Assembly: GCA_014549065.1 (NCBI GenBank)
Contig: JACDOX010000154.1
Coordinates: forward strand, 888,032 to 952,031
DNA from: Cardinalis cardinalis
Taxonomy: Eukaryota; Chordata; Aves; Passeriformes; Cardinalidae
Length of the DNA: 64,000 nucleotides
Reading direction: 5' to 3'
This document shows, piece after piece, positions 62,714 through 64,000 of this stretch. Position numbers and translations under genes: made by a program. Each line of letters starts with the position of its first letter. The first letter of the stretch is position 1. The notes below the pieces were generated by a model, which saw only the letters and a program-made list of their open reading frames with translations, searched no databases and had not been told where the DNA came from.

Positions 62714-62925
62714 GTTCTGCTTTGCTGCCTTCAGCCCAGAGTAGGGTCTGAATGTCCTGGTGTTTCTTCCTTCTCCTCATTCCCTCTCTGCTGACATCAT
62801 GATCCCTGTGATGTCATCTGGTGACCACAGCCTTGATATTCATGGTGTCAGGTCCAACCCTCCACTGCTGGGCCTCTCCTTTCCTTCCTGAGCTTCCCCA
62901 GAGGTGGCTCTGTCAACNCTTCTCA

Positions 62926-63135
62926 CAGAATCACAGAATNATCTGGGTTGGAAGGGACCTCTGGAGATGCTCCAGTCCAACCACGCCACCAGGGCAGGGT
63001 CACCTGGAGCAGGTGACACAGGAACACATCCAGGTGGGCTTGGAGTGCCTCCAGAGAGGGAGACTCCATGAAATCCCTGGGCATCCTTTTATCACAGCTA
63101 AAAGAACACCTCCTTATCTCCCAGCACAGCCTCTC
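62926..63135 (-). mobile_element. CR1 LINE 3' fragment, fourth subfamily
   Basis: A reverse tail: CTGGGTTGGAAGGGACCTCT, CACCAGGGCAGGGTCACCTG and TCCAGAGAGGGAGACTCCAT. Confidence 0.85.
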
Positions 63136-63417
63136 CCTCCCTGCTGGAATAACCCTCACTCACACAACACCCAAGCTCACGACCTCCANGTCATGTTCAA
63201 CACCTTCATCTCCTTCACACCGAACACTCCCACCTGGAATGTTGCCAGATCTTACAGATTCCTGGCTGAAATTGCTCCCAAACCTCCTGCCATCTCTTCT
63301 TGTNAAACACCTGTTTCTGAGTGATTTGTCTCAGCCTACATAAACTTCTTATCAGTTTTCACAACATTATACAAGATCCATTCAAAATCCTGCCTATAAA
63401 ATTCTTCACTTCTGCAG

Positions 63418-63605
63418 TGACAGAATCCCAGAATCAGTTAGGTTGGAAAAGACCTCCCCAAGATCATTAAGTCCAACCTGTCACCAAACACCATCTCATC
63501 AAGGGGACCACAGCACTGAGCGTCACATCCAGTGGTTCATTGAACATTATCAGGGTTGGGGACTTCACCACCTCCCNGGGCAGCCCCTTCCAGTGCTTAA
63601 CCTCC
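63418..63605 (-). mobile_element. CR1 LINE 3' fragment, third subfamily
   Basis: A reverse tail: TTAGGTTGGAAAAGACCTCC, AGATCATTAAGTCCAACCTG and CACCACCTCCCNGGGCAGCC. The 121-bp tandem duplication begins 60 bases later. Confidence 0.86.
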
Positions 63606-63667
63606 TGCTTTTTTCCATGTTTTCACCTTTGCCCTTAACATGCTCAGCTGATCTGAAGATTTTATTG

Positions 63668-63902
63668 CTCCTGCCTGTCCTGATGACTGCAAGGTTTGGC
63701 CAATCCAGCTCACCTCTCAATCCATGGAGCAGGAATTGTTTTCATACTATGGGAATGGGCAGCAAGTGAAGGTTTAGGGAGTTTCTTTCTCCTGCCTGTC
63801 CTGAGGACTGCAAGGTTTGGCCAATCCAGCTCACCTCTCAATCCATGGAGCAGGAATTGTTTTCATACCATGGGAATGGGCAGCAAGTGAAGGTTTAGGG
63901 AG
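63668..63902 (+). repeat. Tandem duplication, 121-bp period, two near-identical copies
   Basis: Copy 1 spans 63668-63788 and copy 2 starts at 63789 and stays similar until about 63902. They differ at only a couple of places over about 110 bases (TGATGAC against TGAGGAC, and ACTATGG against ACCATGG). The similarity implies a recent duplication. The unit is not recognisable as CR1 or coding. Confidence 0.9.
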
Positions 63903-64000
63903 AGATACAGTCATTCACCTCCTTTCCCTGGTNCCACACTCATCCCAAAACCACAGATCTTCTAAAACATGTTGGAGTTACAGCAAAGCTTATATAACAC

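Overview
The window looks like draft-assembly sequence from a bird, most likely a songbird. The reasons are many 5'-truncated CR1 LINE tails, three copies of an LTR that resembles passerine endogenous-retrovirus LTRs, and one vertebrate photoreceptor gene whose protein aligns by eye with RP1L1. Isolated single N bases are scattered throughout. There are also two N runs, at 12378-12672 and 26252-26286.

The only protein-coding gene I can support is RP1L1 (retinitis pigmentosa 1-like 1), on the minus strand. It has three coding exons at 50399-49761, 34439-34271 and 32371-25095. All junctions have GT/AG sites and the phases agree. Together they give a 2694-residue protein, subject to the unknown true length of the gap in the last exon. 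Exons 2 and 3 carry two doublecortin domains, which bind microtubules. The giant last exon carries the conserved RP1L1 blocks, a Ser-rich half and a very long Glu/Lys-rich low-complexity region. RP1L1 works with RP1 on the axoneme of the photoreceptor outer segment. A 19-nt piece of 5' UTR precedes the ATG. The non-coding first exon and the promoter were not identified.

Layout: 1-24 kb is non-coding, with CR1 fragments, one solo LTR (2993-3369), a 2-kb array of degenerate 8-bp repeats (about 7010-9078) that grows out of a CR1 3' tail, a small CpG-rich block with a CTCF-like motif (9140-9370) and a pentanucleotide repeat with a gap (12336-12745). 24-25 kb is the presumed 3' UTR and downstream flank of RP1L1. 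25.1-50.4 kb is RP1L1, with a 15.3-kb intron 2 that holds a second solo LTR (35584-35974). 50.4-64 kb is intron 1 and/or 5' flank, with more CR1 pieces, a third solo LTR (62320-62713) and a 121-bp tandem duplication at the right end.

I found no bacterial-type system, CRISPR array, rRNA or tRNA. The points most worth a second look are the CR1-tail octamer satellite beside the CpG/CTCF-like block, and the Glu/Lys-rich expansion of RP1L1.
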